NCBI RefSeq assembly: GCF_000485595.1
Contig: NW_014577255.1
Span: 325,960-389,959 of the forward strand
Direction: 5' to 3'
From: Priapulus caudatus
Lineage: Eukaryota; Priapulida; Priapulimorpha; Priapulimorphida; Priapulidae
DNA length: 64,000 nucleotides
Numbering within the stretch: position 1 is the stretch's first letter; every line of letters starts with the position of its first letter. Shown in pieces: positions 13,581 to 26,359 of this stretch. The translations under genes and the position numbers were made by a program. Under the pieces are notes generated by a model that saw nothing but the letters and a program-made list of their open reading frames with translations, did no database searches and had not been told where the DNA came from.

Positions 13581-16271
13581 TTAGCTCGAAATTGGACCGT
13601 TGGTCAAGTTTTCTGCATCCAGATTGCTGCCTGCGTTGCTGTTTTCCACCTCCTCACCCTCGTTGTTGTTGCGCTGCCGAAACGAGTAGCGCTCCGACGG
13701 TGGCTGGCTCGCGCGTGCCGCCTTGCCGGGCCGCCCCGGGCCCCGCGCCGTCGCCGCGGCGGCCCGCGCCGCTGACTTGCTCGAGCGACGCTTCCGGCTG
13801 CCCTTGGGGCGGCCGCGCGACCGCTTGCCGCCGCCACCGCCCGTCTGCTCGCTGCTGCCGTCGAGCGTGTAGTAGGTCTTCTTGCCCTCGCGGCGCAGGA
13901 TCAGCTTGAGCGACAGTTTCGGCCGATCCTCGGACGCCGGCGCGTCCGGCTTCGGTCGGAACTTCTCCTCGCTGAAGGCTACCGGGTCGAACGCTGAGTA
14001 CTTGTTGCCCTCACGCTTCACCCGCAGCTTCAGCGGCGGCGAGATCATCAGCTTCGGACCAGCTTTGGCACTGCTAACCGGCTCGGTTCGCGGCGGCGGC
14101 ACGAACGTGCTCGGCGCGTGGTTCGCCGTCGCCGTGGCGACCGCGGGCGGCTTCGTCGGCTGCAGCGACGCTGGCGGCGGCGGCAGCTCGGCGGCGGGCG
14201 GCGTGTGCGGCACCGTCTCGTACTTGCGCTTCTTGAATGGCTTCAGATACTCGCTGTCATTGATGACAACACGCTTCACGCTCGGCTCCACCTTCGCCTC
14301 TGCAGCGGCCGCCGCCGCCGCCGCCGCCGCTGCCGCCGCCGCTGCCACGGCCGCAGTCTTCACAGACGGGCTCTCCACCGTCGAGTAGGAGTTGCCGTCG
14401 CGCTTCACGATCAGCTTGAGGCTCTCGCCGCCGTGCGGCCTCGTGTCGGCAGGCGCCGCGGGCGGAGGCTTCATTGCCGCGGCGACGGGCTCGTCAACGC
14501 TGATATTCGTCTGCAGGTGAACGCCGCGGTAGTCGCACGTCTTGTCCGAGAGCCGGCAGACGCGGATCTCAACGTCCTTTGCGTCGCTGGGCCGCGCACG
14601 CCGCCGCTCACCACCGTCCCGCAGCGGCAGGTTGTTCGAGCCGTGCTGCGTAGCATCGAGCGGAGGCGCCGCGGCAACGCCGTCCGCGCACGGCCGCGCG
14701 GGGGCACCGCAGTCGACGTGCGGTGTCACAGACCACGTGGCGTCGTTCTGCCGGTTGACGATGCGGTCGAGCTTGAAGCGGAAGCTGCGCAGGCCGAGTC
14801 GGTCCGACGCGTCGTCGGGCGGCGGCGCGGCGACTGCCCCGTCGTCGGCGCCGACACCCCCACGCGGCGCGTCCAGACTGCTGTCGGCTGATGGTACGCC
14901 ATTCGATGCTGCGTCTGGCTGCGTCGGCGGCGGCAGAGGCAGCGGCGGGGAGCAGCTAGGCTCGGTTACGACGGGCCCGATCGTAAAGTCGTCGCCGAGT
15001 TCCTCGCTGAACAGGTACGGGTCCGACTCGAGGTGGTTCTGCTTGACAAACTCGCTTGACAGGCTCTCCGCACGCTTGATCGCCTCGACGCGCCGGCGGC
15101 TCGCCCGCTGCCGCGCCGGCGACGCATGCTTCTTGTTGTCCTTGCGCCAGGGCGCCGGCAGAGCGTCGCGCGACCGCTGCTTCAGCTTCTTCGCCTCCGA
15201 CCACGTTATGCTGGGCTTGCGCTCGCGCGGCGACGCCCCGGCGCTGTGACGCGCGCACTTCGGCGACGAGCGCTGGCGAGGCGACTTCGTCACCGGCGTC
15301 ACAACAGGCGGCACCACCTGCGTGAGGGCGTCGGCGGCTGCGGGCGCATGCAACGCCGCTAGTGTGTTCACACCGGTCTTTCCTGGCGCGGCCACCGGCG
15401 GCGACGCCACCTCCTTGAGATCAGGTGGCTGTGCAGCAGCCGCGAGCGCCTCCGGCTTGGTGCTGAACGACGGCACGGAGCCACGCAGCCGCTGCAGCAG
15501 CTTTGCGGTCTCCTGGTCGTGGTCCTGGTCCGACGTCGTCGTCGCTGCCGCCGCCCCCGGCAGGTACTTGTCGGAGGGCGCGGGCGGCGCGTGAGACGGC
15601 ACCTTGCCGTAGTCACCACCGCCGCCGCCGCCGACGTTGTAGTTGAACATGCCTGGCGCGCGCACGACCGGCGGTGAGATCTTGCTTGCCTCCTGCATGT
15701 CGCGGAAGCCGGAGAGAAAGCGCTGCTCCTGCTGGGAAGCATCCTTGCGCACGCCGGCGGCTTGATGCAGCGTGTCCTGGATGGACGGCGGCACGTCGCT
15801 GAACGACGGCGGTGCTGGAAACTGCGCGTCTCCTCCACCGCCGCCCGGCGCGGGCATCCGCTCGCCGAGGTACCCGCCGGCAGCAAACTTACTCGCCGCC
15901 GGCGCCACCTGTCCGCCGACGATGCCCGGGAACGGCTGGCTGAACGAGGGCCGCTGCAGTGCTGGCAGCTGTTCGCCGAACAGACGCTCCTGGCTCCAGT
16001 AGTCGCCGGTGGCGGGCGGCGGCTCGGGGAAGTGTGCCAGCTTGCGCGCGTCCCCCAACTGACCAGGATGATGCAGGCCCGACGGAAACTCGAACGGGAG
16101 CGCGTCGGACGACGCCGGCGGGAAGCGAGGGAACGGCACGGCGCCGAACGGGTGACCGAAGTCAGCCATGCGCGGCGCCGCGTTCTGGTAATGCATCAGC
16201 TTGTTCACGCAGGCAATGTCCGGCGGCGACGGCGGCGGCCGCGGCTCAAGCTCTGCCTTGAAGAACGGCGG

Positions 16272-16306
<35 letters not shown>

Positions 16307-19300
16307 GCTGATGCGCTGCGACTAGATTCGCGAAGCCCGCGTTGAACGGCGCATGCTGCGGCGACGCCGCGTCCGCCTCCGCCGTGAACGGAGGATGCGG
16401 CGCGGCGCGGTCCGGCGCCTCGCTGACCGTCTCCGCGGCGATGAGCTCGGAGTTCGGCGTCGTGCCCGGCGTCGACGTCTGCGGCGGAATGATCTCCTTG
16501 AAGGTCGACTTGAAGCCGCCCTTCGCCGATTTGTCGGCCTTCTCGCTATCGCTGCCGGCGGACGTGACCTCCTTGAAGGTCGGAATGAATGCGGCAGGCG
16601 ACGCATCTGGTTGCGCGCTGTCGAAGGCGTCGGGCGTCGCCGGCGCCGATGATGTGCCGTAGTTCGCTTCGTCGCCATTCTCCACAGCAGCATCCATCGC
16701 TTCCGTGGCGACGGCTTCCGCAGCAACGTCATTTTCTGCCGCCGCAGCATCGTCCGTCTCCATGGCGACGTCGTTCTTTTCCGCGGCACCGGCGTCCGCC
16801 TCCACAGCCACCAGGGGCCGCTGTTGAGTTGGCGTCGATGCGCTGCGTTGTCGGCAGAGTCTGCGAGCGACCTCGCGTCGTGCGGCGTCGGGTCACGCGC
16901 TCGCTTCGCCGGCGACGCAGGCAGTGGCTTCGGCATGTCTGGCGCGCTCTCGATTGACGAGCTGCGTCGCCGCCGCTCCCGCTGCTGCTGCTGCTGTGCT
17001 GCTGCGGGACGCGCGCCGGGGACGGACTCGGCGACTGCGCGCGCCGCACGGGCGACGACTCGACGACCTGCGACTTGAGGCTCGGCGGTCCCGACGATCC
17101 GCCGACCGAGCCGAGCTCCTTGAGGGGCAGCAGCGGCGGGCTGAGGACGGGTGACGAGGGCAGCGACGAGTAGGGGGACTGCAGCTCAGGCGGACCCGGC
17201 GAGCTGTCAGGTGGCTCGTCCTTACTCGCGGGCCGACGCGCCGTCGTCGCCGCCGCCCGGCTCTTGTTCTCCTTGCCGGCAGCAGCGGCGCGCGCGCCCG
17301 CGCGCTCCGACCTGCGCTCCCGCGATCCCTCCTTCGCTCGCTCGCACACGTCGCTCGCATCCTCGCGCTGTTTCGCCGTGCAATCGGACCTCCTCCGCTG
17401 GTGGGACGGCTTCTCTGCCTCGGCTTCCTCCTTCTCCGAGTCTCGAGACGTGTCGCGCGAGCGGCGCGCCATGTAGCGGCCTGTCGCTAGAGATCCGAGA
17501 CTCGGCTGCATGTCCTGCGCCCACATCTCCAGCCCACGCAGCTCTCGCGGCACCTTAACAATGGCGTCCAGGCCGTCGCTCTCCGCCGACTCGCTGCACA
17601 ACTCTTGCGGCTCCTCCACGTTGACTTCCATTTTTTCCTCGACAGGCTCGGGCGTGCGTGGTCTGTCGACGACACTCTGCTTCTTCTCGTTCGCTTCCGC
17701 TTGTTTTTCCACATCCGGTTTTTTCGTCTCGCCGTCGGGTTCCCGCTCGTCCCTGCTATCCCCATGCCGGTCCTTCTTCTCGTTTAATCTCGGAGGTTCT
17801 CGCCTCGCGTCAGTATGCTTTGCCTTCTTCTCAGCCGTCTTCACAGGCTCTCGTTTCGCGTCTGCATGGCTCTTACGTTCGTTCGACTGCTGTGCTTCAT
17901 CTTTCGTCCTCGCCGAGTTGCGGCCGACCTTCTCCTTCCTCTGCAAGGATTTCGCTTGCTCGATCACCCTCTCTACCACGTCGGCTTCTCGCTTTTTGGC
18001 CTTGGGCTTCAGGCCCTCCTTCACTCTGAACTCCTCTTCTTCGCTCGCCTGTTCCATGAGAAGCTTCTGCCTGAACTTGCTCTTGCCCTCGATCTCACGG
18101 TCCACCCACGGCTTCTCCTCCTCGTCTTCCCACAGCAGCGGCATCGATGGCTTCGACAGCGGCGACTCCACGTCATCGCCGAAGACAAACGCGTCGCCCA
18201 TCTCGCTCTGCGCGCCGCCGCTCAACCGCGGACTCCTGCTCGCCTCCTTCTTCTTCTCTCCCACCTTCTCCTCCTTCCTCTCTCCCACCTTCTCCTCCTT
18301 CCTCTCTCCCACCTTCTCCTCCTTCCTCTCTCCCACCTTCTCCTCCTTCCTCTCTCCCACCTTCTTCTCCTTCCTCTCTCCCACCTTCTCCTCCTTCCTC
18401 TCTAACACCTTCTCTTCCTTCCTCTCTCCCACCTTCTCCTCCTTCCTCTCTAACACCTTCTCCTCCTTCCTCTCTCCAACCTTCTCCTCCTTCCTCTCTC
18501 CCACCTTCTCCTCCTTCCTCTCTCCCACCTTCTCCTCCGTCATCTCTCCCACCTTCTCCTCCTTCCTCTCTCCCACCTTCTCCTCGACCGGCTTGCCGCA
18601 GGGTTTCGTCTCCCTGGGTGTCGTCGCGTGCTTGCTCTTGCTCGACTTCGCCGGCGGATGCTTGCGCTTCTCGCTGGACCTAGCCGGCGTGTCGGGAGTC
18701 TCTCCCGCCTCGGCGACGACCTCGGGCTTGTCTTTACTGGCACGTTCCGTTGTCTTTACTGGCTCGTGCTGAGTTGGCGTGTCGGATTGGTCGACAGTCC
18801 GTTTGCTAGCCAGCGCCTTCTTACCTCTAGTGGCTCTCAGCGCGTCGGCGTTCTCTTTCGCATGCGTGTCTTTATTGCTAGATTGTGTACTTGATTTTGG
18901 ACTTCGCGTTGATCTCTCGGATTTGCTATTCTTCTTTACTTGCTGCGGCGAAACCTTCAGGCTGCTGTTGGCGTCGTGGTTTTCGTTGCTGTTACTTTTG
19001 CTGCTGCTCTTGGTAGACACTCTACTTTTACTATCATGCCGTTCTCTAGATTTTTGCCGCTCTGTCGTGCTGATTCTGTCGAGTCTATCCTTGCTACTAC
19101 TTCTGTTGTCGAGCCTTTCCTTGCTACTGTTCCTGCTGTCAAACACATCTTTTGTACTGCTTTTGCTGGCCAGCCGGTCTTTCGTACCGTTTCTACTGTC
19201 ACGCCTGTCCTTTGTACTTGTTCTACTGCTAAGCTTCTCCTTACTACTGCTACTAGTTTCAAGCTTCTCTTTGCTACTGCTGCTGCCCTGAAGCCTGTCT

Positions 19301-21324
19301 TTTGTACTGCTTCTACTCTCTTGTTTGTCAACTGTATTGCTTTTATCCTCATCTGTTGCAAAGATTTCACTGTCGGGCCTTTCTGATTTACTACTTTTAC
19401 TATCTTGCTTTTCCGATGTACTGCTCTTACTACTGTGTCTGTCTCGGCTGTTATCCAGGCCTTCCAGCGTACTACTCTTACTATCATGCCTGTCTCGACT
19501 GCTACTTAAGCTGTCGTGCCTCTTCTTACTGCTTCGAATAGCTGCCTCAGCTTCCTTTTTGCTAGTCCTGACTGAGGAGTCAACCTCACCCTTCTCTTCT
19601 CGCTCCTTCTGAATTTTAGCGAGCTCTGACTTTGTGGTCAGCATGTGAGGCCATATCTCCAAGCCCCGAAGCTCACGAGGCACCTTATCCTTGCCTTTCG
19701 ACAAGGGAAAAGAATCTCCATCGGTAGGTTCCAGCTTATCGGACTTGTCGACAGATTCCAGTTTCTCCTTTGAGAGAGGTGGTGCACGTTCTTTCGACTC
19801 TGCCTCCTTTTCAGATCTTTCCCTCTCTTTAGGCGCAGTAGATACATGCAACGTTTTCTCCTTGCCCTTCTCAACAGAAGCCCTGCTTGGTGGCTTCTGC
19901 TTGTGCGACGGTGCGGCAACCTTCGCGCTAGGTTGTAAACTCGTCCCTTTCTTGCGCGCTGCGGATTTGACTGCGGGTTTCTCTTTACTGGACTTTGAGG
20001 ACGACGAACGACTACTGTCCGCCATCGCCGCCACCGCCGCCGCCGACGACAACGATGTTGACTTCAAAGACTGAATTTTACTATCGTCGCGTGCCAACTT
20101 TGCCGGCGGCCGTTTGCTATCGAGCTTCTCCTTCTGAGATTTAGGCAAGATTTCGGGCATCGTCTCCTCGACGAGAGGCTTCGGAAAGTCAAACAGGCGC
20201 TCCCTGGCCGTCACGGCGGGTTCGCTGGCCGGGGGCGGAGGCACGGCGGCCCTGCTGAGCGCGGGCGGGCTGCGGCGGCTCCCCGCCGATGACGAACTAC
20301 TCGAGCTGCTGTCACTGCTGTCGCTGTCGCTACCCGACGACTCCGACGACGACTCTGACGACGTGCTGGTCGTCGACGAGGACGACGACGAGGACGACGG
20401 GCTGAGCGAGCGTCGGCGTGGCTTCGGCAGCGGCAGCAGCCGCTCGCCGCCTTCCTTCGGGAACAGCCGCGCGTCCGGCGCAAAGTCCGCTTTGGTAACG
20501 TGATTGTCGAGCCGCAGCGCCGCCGCCGCGTCAACGGCTCCGTTGATGAACGGCTTCGACGCGGCGGCGACGGCGGCAGCCGCCTTTGCCTTGAGCCGGC
20601 TGAGTTTCGCGTTGGGCCGCCGCTTCGGCTCTACGAGTTCCTTCATCTCGGCCTTCGTCTTGACCTTGATGATCGGCTCCGAGCCGGCGCCGCTGTCGTC
20701 ATCGTCGTCGCTGTCGTCCTCGCGGCCATTGTCGCGCTCGCTGTCCGACAGCTCGTTCATGAGCTCACGCAGCGGCGACAGCATCTTGTTCTCCTTAGGA
20801 GTCTTCGAGTTCGTGACCCTGGCACGCGCCGGTGCCGGCGACGACGACGACTCCTGCTTCCGCTTGGCGCTCTTCGCCTTAATAAGGCGATTAGTCCGCG
20901 ACGCTTCTGCGCTCACCTTCTTCTTCTTGATCGGGCCGCCGCTGCCGGCGTCGACGCCAACGACGGGCGTACGCTTCGAGCCACGCGGGCTCCCGGGCGT
21001 TCGCACCGGCTCGAGTTTCGGCGCGGACATGACGGAGTCGAGCTCCCGCGAGCGCGCCAGCTGTCGCCGCACGGTCTCCTTGATGCGACTGTTGCTCTCT
21101 GAGCTCGCGTTGAGCACACTCTGCGTCGGCGGCAGCTCGACGAGCTTGTCGTAGACGCAGTCGCCGTGGCTCGCCGTCAGCACGTCCTCGATCTCGGAGT
21201 CGCTGAGGTCGGAGCCGCGCTCGGTGACGATCTCCAGCTGCTTCTGGAACACCTCGCGACGCATGCGGTAGTAGGTGCGGCTCATCTTCTCGCGCCGGCC
21301 CACCATGTAGCAGAGGTTGCGCAC
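13581..21324 (-). CDS. rno: Jade/rhinoceros exon 16, giant disordered C-terminal exon
   Basis: Acceptor CTCTGCAG at 21,325 precedes [20 protein letters not shown]. About 2,580 codons follow to the TAA at 13,581: acidic and serine tracts, Lys/Ser/Asp-rich repeats (SSKDRLDS type, about 18.9-19.5 kb), about 14 copies of a KEEKVGER octad (18.25-18.59 kb), two copies of [10 protein letters not shown](I/M)W, a poly-Gln (16.27-16.30 kb) and poly-Ala tract (14.30-14.35 kb), three LKL-VKREG-YS motifs, and two AT-hook-like sequences ([20 protein letters not shown]) near the end. The frame changes twice, each equal to one missing base: near 16,960-17,030 (after [10 protein letters not shown]) and near 16,810-16,870 (before [13 protein letters not shown]). 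Consensus deletions in GC-rich DNA are the likeliest cause. Confidence 0.9.
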
Positions 21325-24300
21325 CTGCAGAGATGACGAGAGACGCGTTAGCGCGCGATCGTCACACTACATCACCGCTATTGATTAAGGCATACTTAAA
21401 ATTATCGCAGGAAAGGAAAGACAAGAGAACGCATGGCAGAGAAGGTGAAGGAGAAGCAGATAAAAGAACGGAAAGCAGATATGCAGCAGTAGGAAAAGTA
21501 GTGAAAGGAGGTAGGAGGAGAGGTAGAAAAATTAGGAGAAGAGAGGCAGTGACAGAGGATGGAACAGACAGAAACATGAGGATAGTTAGATAGCAAAGAA
21601 GGTGGGATTCTAAACCTGTATTACTGAAAGCATATGAATGCTTATTATAATGTTAACGTAATAGCTGCTAACCATGATTTTACCTGAGATTTACAATGAT
21701 TACCAAAGTTGTCAACCCATAAAAGTAACAGGGCTCAAGAAAAACTAGTCTACGTACACCAACAGAAACACGTAATCCTAGTAGGATCTAAAGATTATGG
21801 AGCAACCACTACAACCTTGGCATATCTCCTCTCCCTCTCTTTGGCACTTAACTGCTACAATACAATTACGCAATGAAGTCCGTGAAGAATTAGACCTTAG
21901 AAGAAGAAGACATTTACCCTTTCTAGATCTTGCCTGAGCTGTACAAACATCTTGAGACGAGCACTTAGATTGTCCTCCTGCTGTTTGGTGAGCATGTCTG
22001 CCTCCTCATTGCGAGGTGCGAGAAGAGGTCGGCTGAAGCCCTCCTGTAGAGCAAACACCAGCACAGCACAGCGTTAAATCTCCAACCCACACAATGGCCC
22101 ACGCACCGATCCATCTGCACCCTAACCGCGGGTGCTCAAACAATATCCAAGCTGTGGCCGTTTGTCACTGAATTTACTGTTGAAATTTTCCAATGCCTTT
22201 TTTCCACAAAACTCGAAGCTACGATTGCCTGAGAGAGCAAGACCGAAGTTGGGTTTTTCAGAGATTACACAATGGTACACGCACACATGCACACACGCAA
22301 ACGCTTACGCTCACGCTCACACATGCACTCAGGCACACGTTCCCACACTGACGCAAGCACGCACGCATGCACACACACACACATACAACCGCTCCCACGC
22401 ATGCCCACATACAGAAATGCACGCATGCACACACAGACGCACTCACGCTCGCACGCACACACCTACTAACCCCACCCACCCTCACGCACATACACACACT
22501 CGTACTATATGCGTGTACAGAGACGTGTAAGAGTGCCGACGCACCGTTCGCTTCAGCTTCCAGTACTCGTAGATGAGATCGACTATGTCCCGCTCCATGT
22601 CAGCACCTTCCGCTACATCCTTCACCTTCGCAAACTTGTAGAACTCCTCCTGGATTGCTTGTATCCTAAATATCATATTTTTTGTAAATTAATTTTCCAT
22701 TTATTTTGAATTGTTTCAGTACCCCATGTTAGTAATCGCTAAACCTGCAACGATTCTACTCATGGCCATATCTTGTATGTTTATACACGTATCCTAGCAA
22801 CGTTACCAGTCTGAATACAAAAGATGGTGATTGCAAAATGAAATCAGCTGGTTTGGCCTTGTAGCCCTGTTTCTCTTATTTGTTCATTCTAAATATAGTA
22901 ACCCATGCTTCATATAAATTGTACATCAAATAAAGTATGGACAGTGAGTTGGGTTAATGCAACTTGAAAACAAAAGCAATCCTGAACAACTGGCCATAGT
23001 TTTGAAATTACCTGTAACATTGGTGCTTTTACTTTGGTTTATTAGAAAAATTTTTGGAAGCAAATTATTGAGAACAGGCAGTACACTAACCCTTGTAGGC
23101 AGCAAAACTGCTGCTTGCTGCCCCTTAATTTCGAACCCTGCTATCAGCTCCACTCTCCTCATCATCCTTCCTCTCCCTGCATGACAAGCAGCACAGCACT
23201 CACCTCCTGGCGCGCTCGTTCACCCGCTCCTCCTCTGTCATGTCCTTGCCATCCTTGTGTTCCTTGTCATGCTTGTCGTGCTTGTGATCGTGCTTCTTTG
23301 GAGAGCGTGAGCCCTCGGCAGCCTTCCTCCGATGGTGTACGCCCCCGTGCTTTGCACAGTATGCCTATCCCGCAAGAAAAAAAGCCAACAGTCAGATCAG
23401 AAGTTTCTCAGCGGACGGATATCAACAAGGCATGACAGAAAATATACCGACCAACTGGTAATACTAGAGCACATGCAGTTCCTCCTTGTACAACAGGTGC
23501 CCATAAAATCAGTGGCAATCACTAACAGTGGGTTCACTTACAATGTCCATGACAGGTATTTTATCAATTCTGTTTTTCCCTACACATCTGCCATGTAATT
23601 ACTGGTGACAGCTGCCTTAAACTTATTATCATAACAAACCAAAATATATCTACATAAAATTTAACACATACCTCATCCTACTGCTATCTATGTCTACACT
23701 GTAGCTTCCTACCTTTAGTTTTACACCCTCATCTTCTCCTTCATCATCATCCAGCACTGTCTCCATCTTTAGACCTTCTTTGAAAGCACATGTCACATGA
23801 AACGATGTCTTGCAAGACTTCACCTGCAATATCATTATAAAGGCAATTCAGATCCCTCCAATATAAACAAGTGCCGCGGAGCGACAGCGCTCATCTAACA
23901 TCTACTGCGGTGACTCTGTGGTGGAGCGGTGTCGGATTTTTAGTAAACCCTGCTAGTCCCAAATGTGTTCACATACACGCGAAACAGTGCGAATGCACAG
24001 GATGGTATCAGAACCTTCTCAATGGAATGTTCGTTGGGGATCGTTATGACAAAGTTGCCACGAAGATTGGGCGCGTACGTCTTACGTGATCTATAAGATT
24101 AAGATGGAACGCTCCCATCGTACGTAGTAAGCACAACTATTTGCAAGCAGAATAGGTAAGCACTCATCCATTTACCTACGGCAAGCCTACAGGCTCAATA
24201 GAGAGCTGCCACCTGTAACCAATTAACGCAGGCAAAACTACACAGTACCACCGCCACATGCACTGGCAGTGGCCACGTGTCAGTGGCCACTGGCAGTGGC

Positions 24301-26318
24301 CACTGGCGAGTGGCATACGTTACATGTAACATACTGACAGTACAGAATGCCATAGAAATTATACGATTTTAAGAGCATAAACCTTCTTCAACAAAAGTTT
24401 AGCTTTTTGAAATTTCACTGTGACATCTGTTACCTCATACATGCAGGCATGTATAGATTCTACTAGCAGAACCCGACAGTCAAATTCTTTCTAACAGAGA
24501 GTCAACAAATCCATGTTTAACCCTCCTCTTGAGGGTCAAAAGGTTATCTGACACTTACTCTTCGCATGTCAGCAGAAGGGACATTTCATGGTCCTTTCAA
24601 TAAAGCCATAAAAATGCTAGGTCACCGCTGAAAGAAAAAAGTTTTTCAATCGCTCCGTCAGACCATGTCCTCAGAAAATGTCTAAAATCTGCCCTGTGCC
24701 CATTGACCTTTGACCTGTGACCTCCAATTTCGGCACAGTGATGGCTTTTCCTACCATGATGCTATACACCGACTATCACGACCCTAGGTCGAGCCGTTTA
24801 TATTTGTGCCGCAATTCTGCATTACCTCCCTATACCTTAAGTTAAGGAGTGAATGTTCCCCCTTCTTTTACACCTCTTGACCTTTGACCTTTGACCCCCA
24901 GCTTCGACATCCCAACTCGTTTTGACGATCCCCCCCAACGACCCAAATATCGTGACCGTACGTCGAGCGGTTAAGATTTGTGCCCAACTGTTGACGGACG
25001 GACGGACGGACGGACGGACGCACGGACGGCCGGACGATCATGCGATTCTACAAGCTGCATCTGACTACGTCAGATGAGCTAACAAAACTAAGTTACAATG
25101 ACCACACGCACTTCAAGATAAACATTACACATATTATATGCATATTAATTAAATCAATTCAAAACTAATAGTTTCCAGTGGTGATAAACAAAATGTTTAA
25201 TACAATATATAGGCAGTATTCATTAAAGCGTAAATATTTTCTTGACATTACCATTCAATTCGAATTTAAATTCAGTGACTCGGTAAAGAGTGACAATCAC
25301 ACAGGTGAAGAAAAATTTATTTCCTAAAAACTGGTGAATATGTCAGATTACCAAAGGGAACACCATTTACACCAACGCACGTACCAACGTACATGCAATG
25401 TTTCAATGAAACTATCGCTTACTGACCATAAAGCTAGAAATAGAAGATAGAGAAGCATCAGAAATGCATATATGCCCATTGGTCATGATGTCTGCCTCAC
25501 CAGTAATCCTTTGTAGCCATCTCCAACCAGAACAAGAGCAGCATGCAACTAGCACATTGAAAGCCAATACATATGCCTAAAGAACCCATCTATAACTACT
25601 GCCACCAGGCAAATCGATTTCATGCTAGATAAGCAGTTGTAATATATACTAAGATCTTGCATAATGTCTTAAATAAAACTTTGCTCTGTGAGAGAAAGCG
25701 TTGAATCACAAAAGCAGCAGAGATTTTGATCACCCAAAATTTCCCGTTAAAAAACGAGGTGACGCTACCCTAGCGATTTGTTCCTGCACCAGAAGCCCAA
25801 CAGCCCTGCGCAAAGCGAACTACGACACGATCGCTACGCTACCCCACACTACAGAGCGCCCCGCTACGAGACCCTGCGACAACATCTAGATGGGTGTCGC
25901 GAACGACACCCGCGTCCAGCCGGGACGAGCGACGCGGCTGAACGCCCGGTGTTCCTGCGCCGACGACGCAACACGCATGGCCTTGCACTCACCCCTGATT
26001 GCGAGCCTCCACTCACCGAGCACTGAATGCAAGCACCGGTTCGCTCGCGGCACAGGTAGCAGACGAGGTTCCAGCGGCTCTGCGGGATGTTGCTGATCTT
26101 TGTGATCGGTTCCATCTTCTCGACGTCGCCGATGCTCACCTCAGGTATCCAGAGAGCGCAGCTGACGTGCGCCCACTTAGTGCCACTCCTGCACGAGCAA
26201 GTAGGTGAGTGAATGAATGAGTGAGTGAGTGAGTGAGTGAGTGAGTGAGCGACTGAGGAAGTGAGTGAGTGAGGGAGCGACCGAGTCAGTCAGTAAATGA
26301 GCAAGGGAGTGAGTGAGG

Positions 26319-26359
<41 letters not shown>

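Larger units (their letters stand above)
23824..26016. other. Jade intron 11 (2.2 kb)
   Basis: Largest intron in the 3' half of the gene. It holds the CACTGG palindromic cluster and the DR1-containing repeat listed separately; the rest is AT-rich with no exon I can support. Confidence 0.7.

Noticed and set aside
17510-18772. 420-codon plus-strand ORF rich in Phe/Ser/Leu
   Set aside because: It is the exact antisense of the Jade tail and its octad repeat; composition follows from the coding strand.
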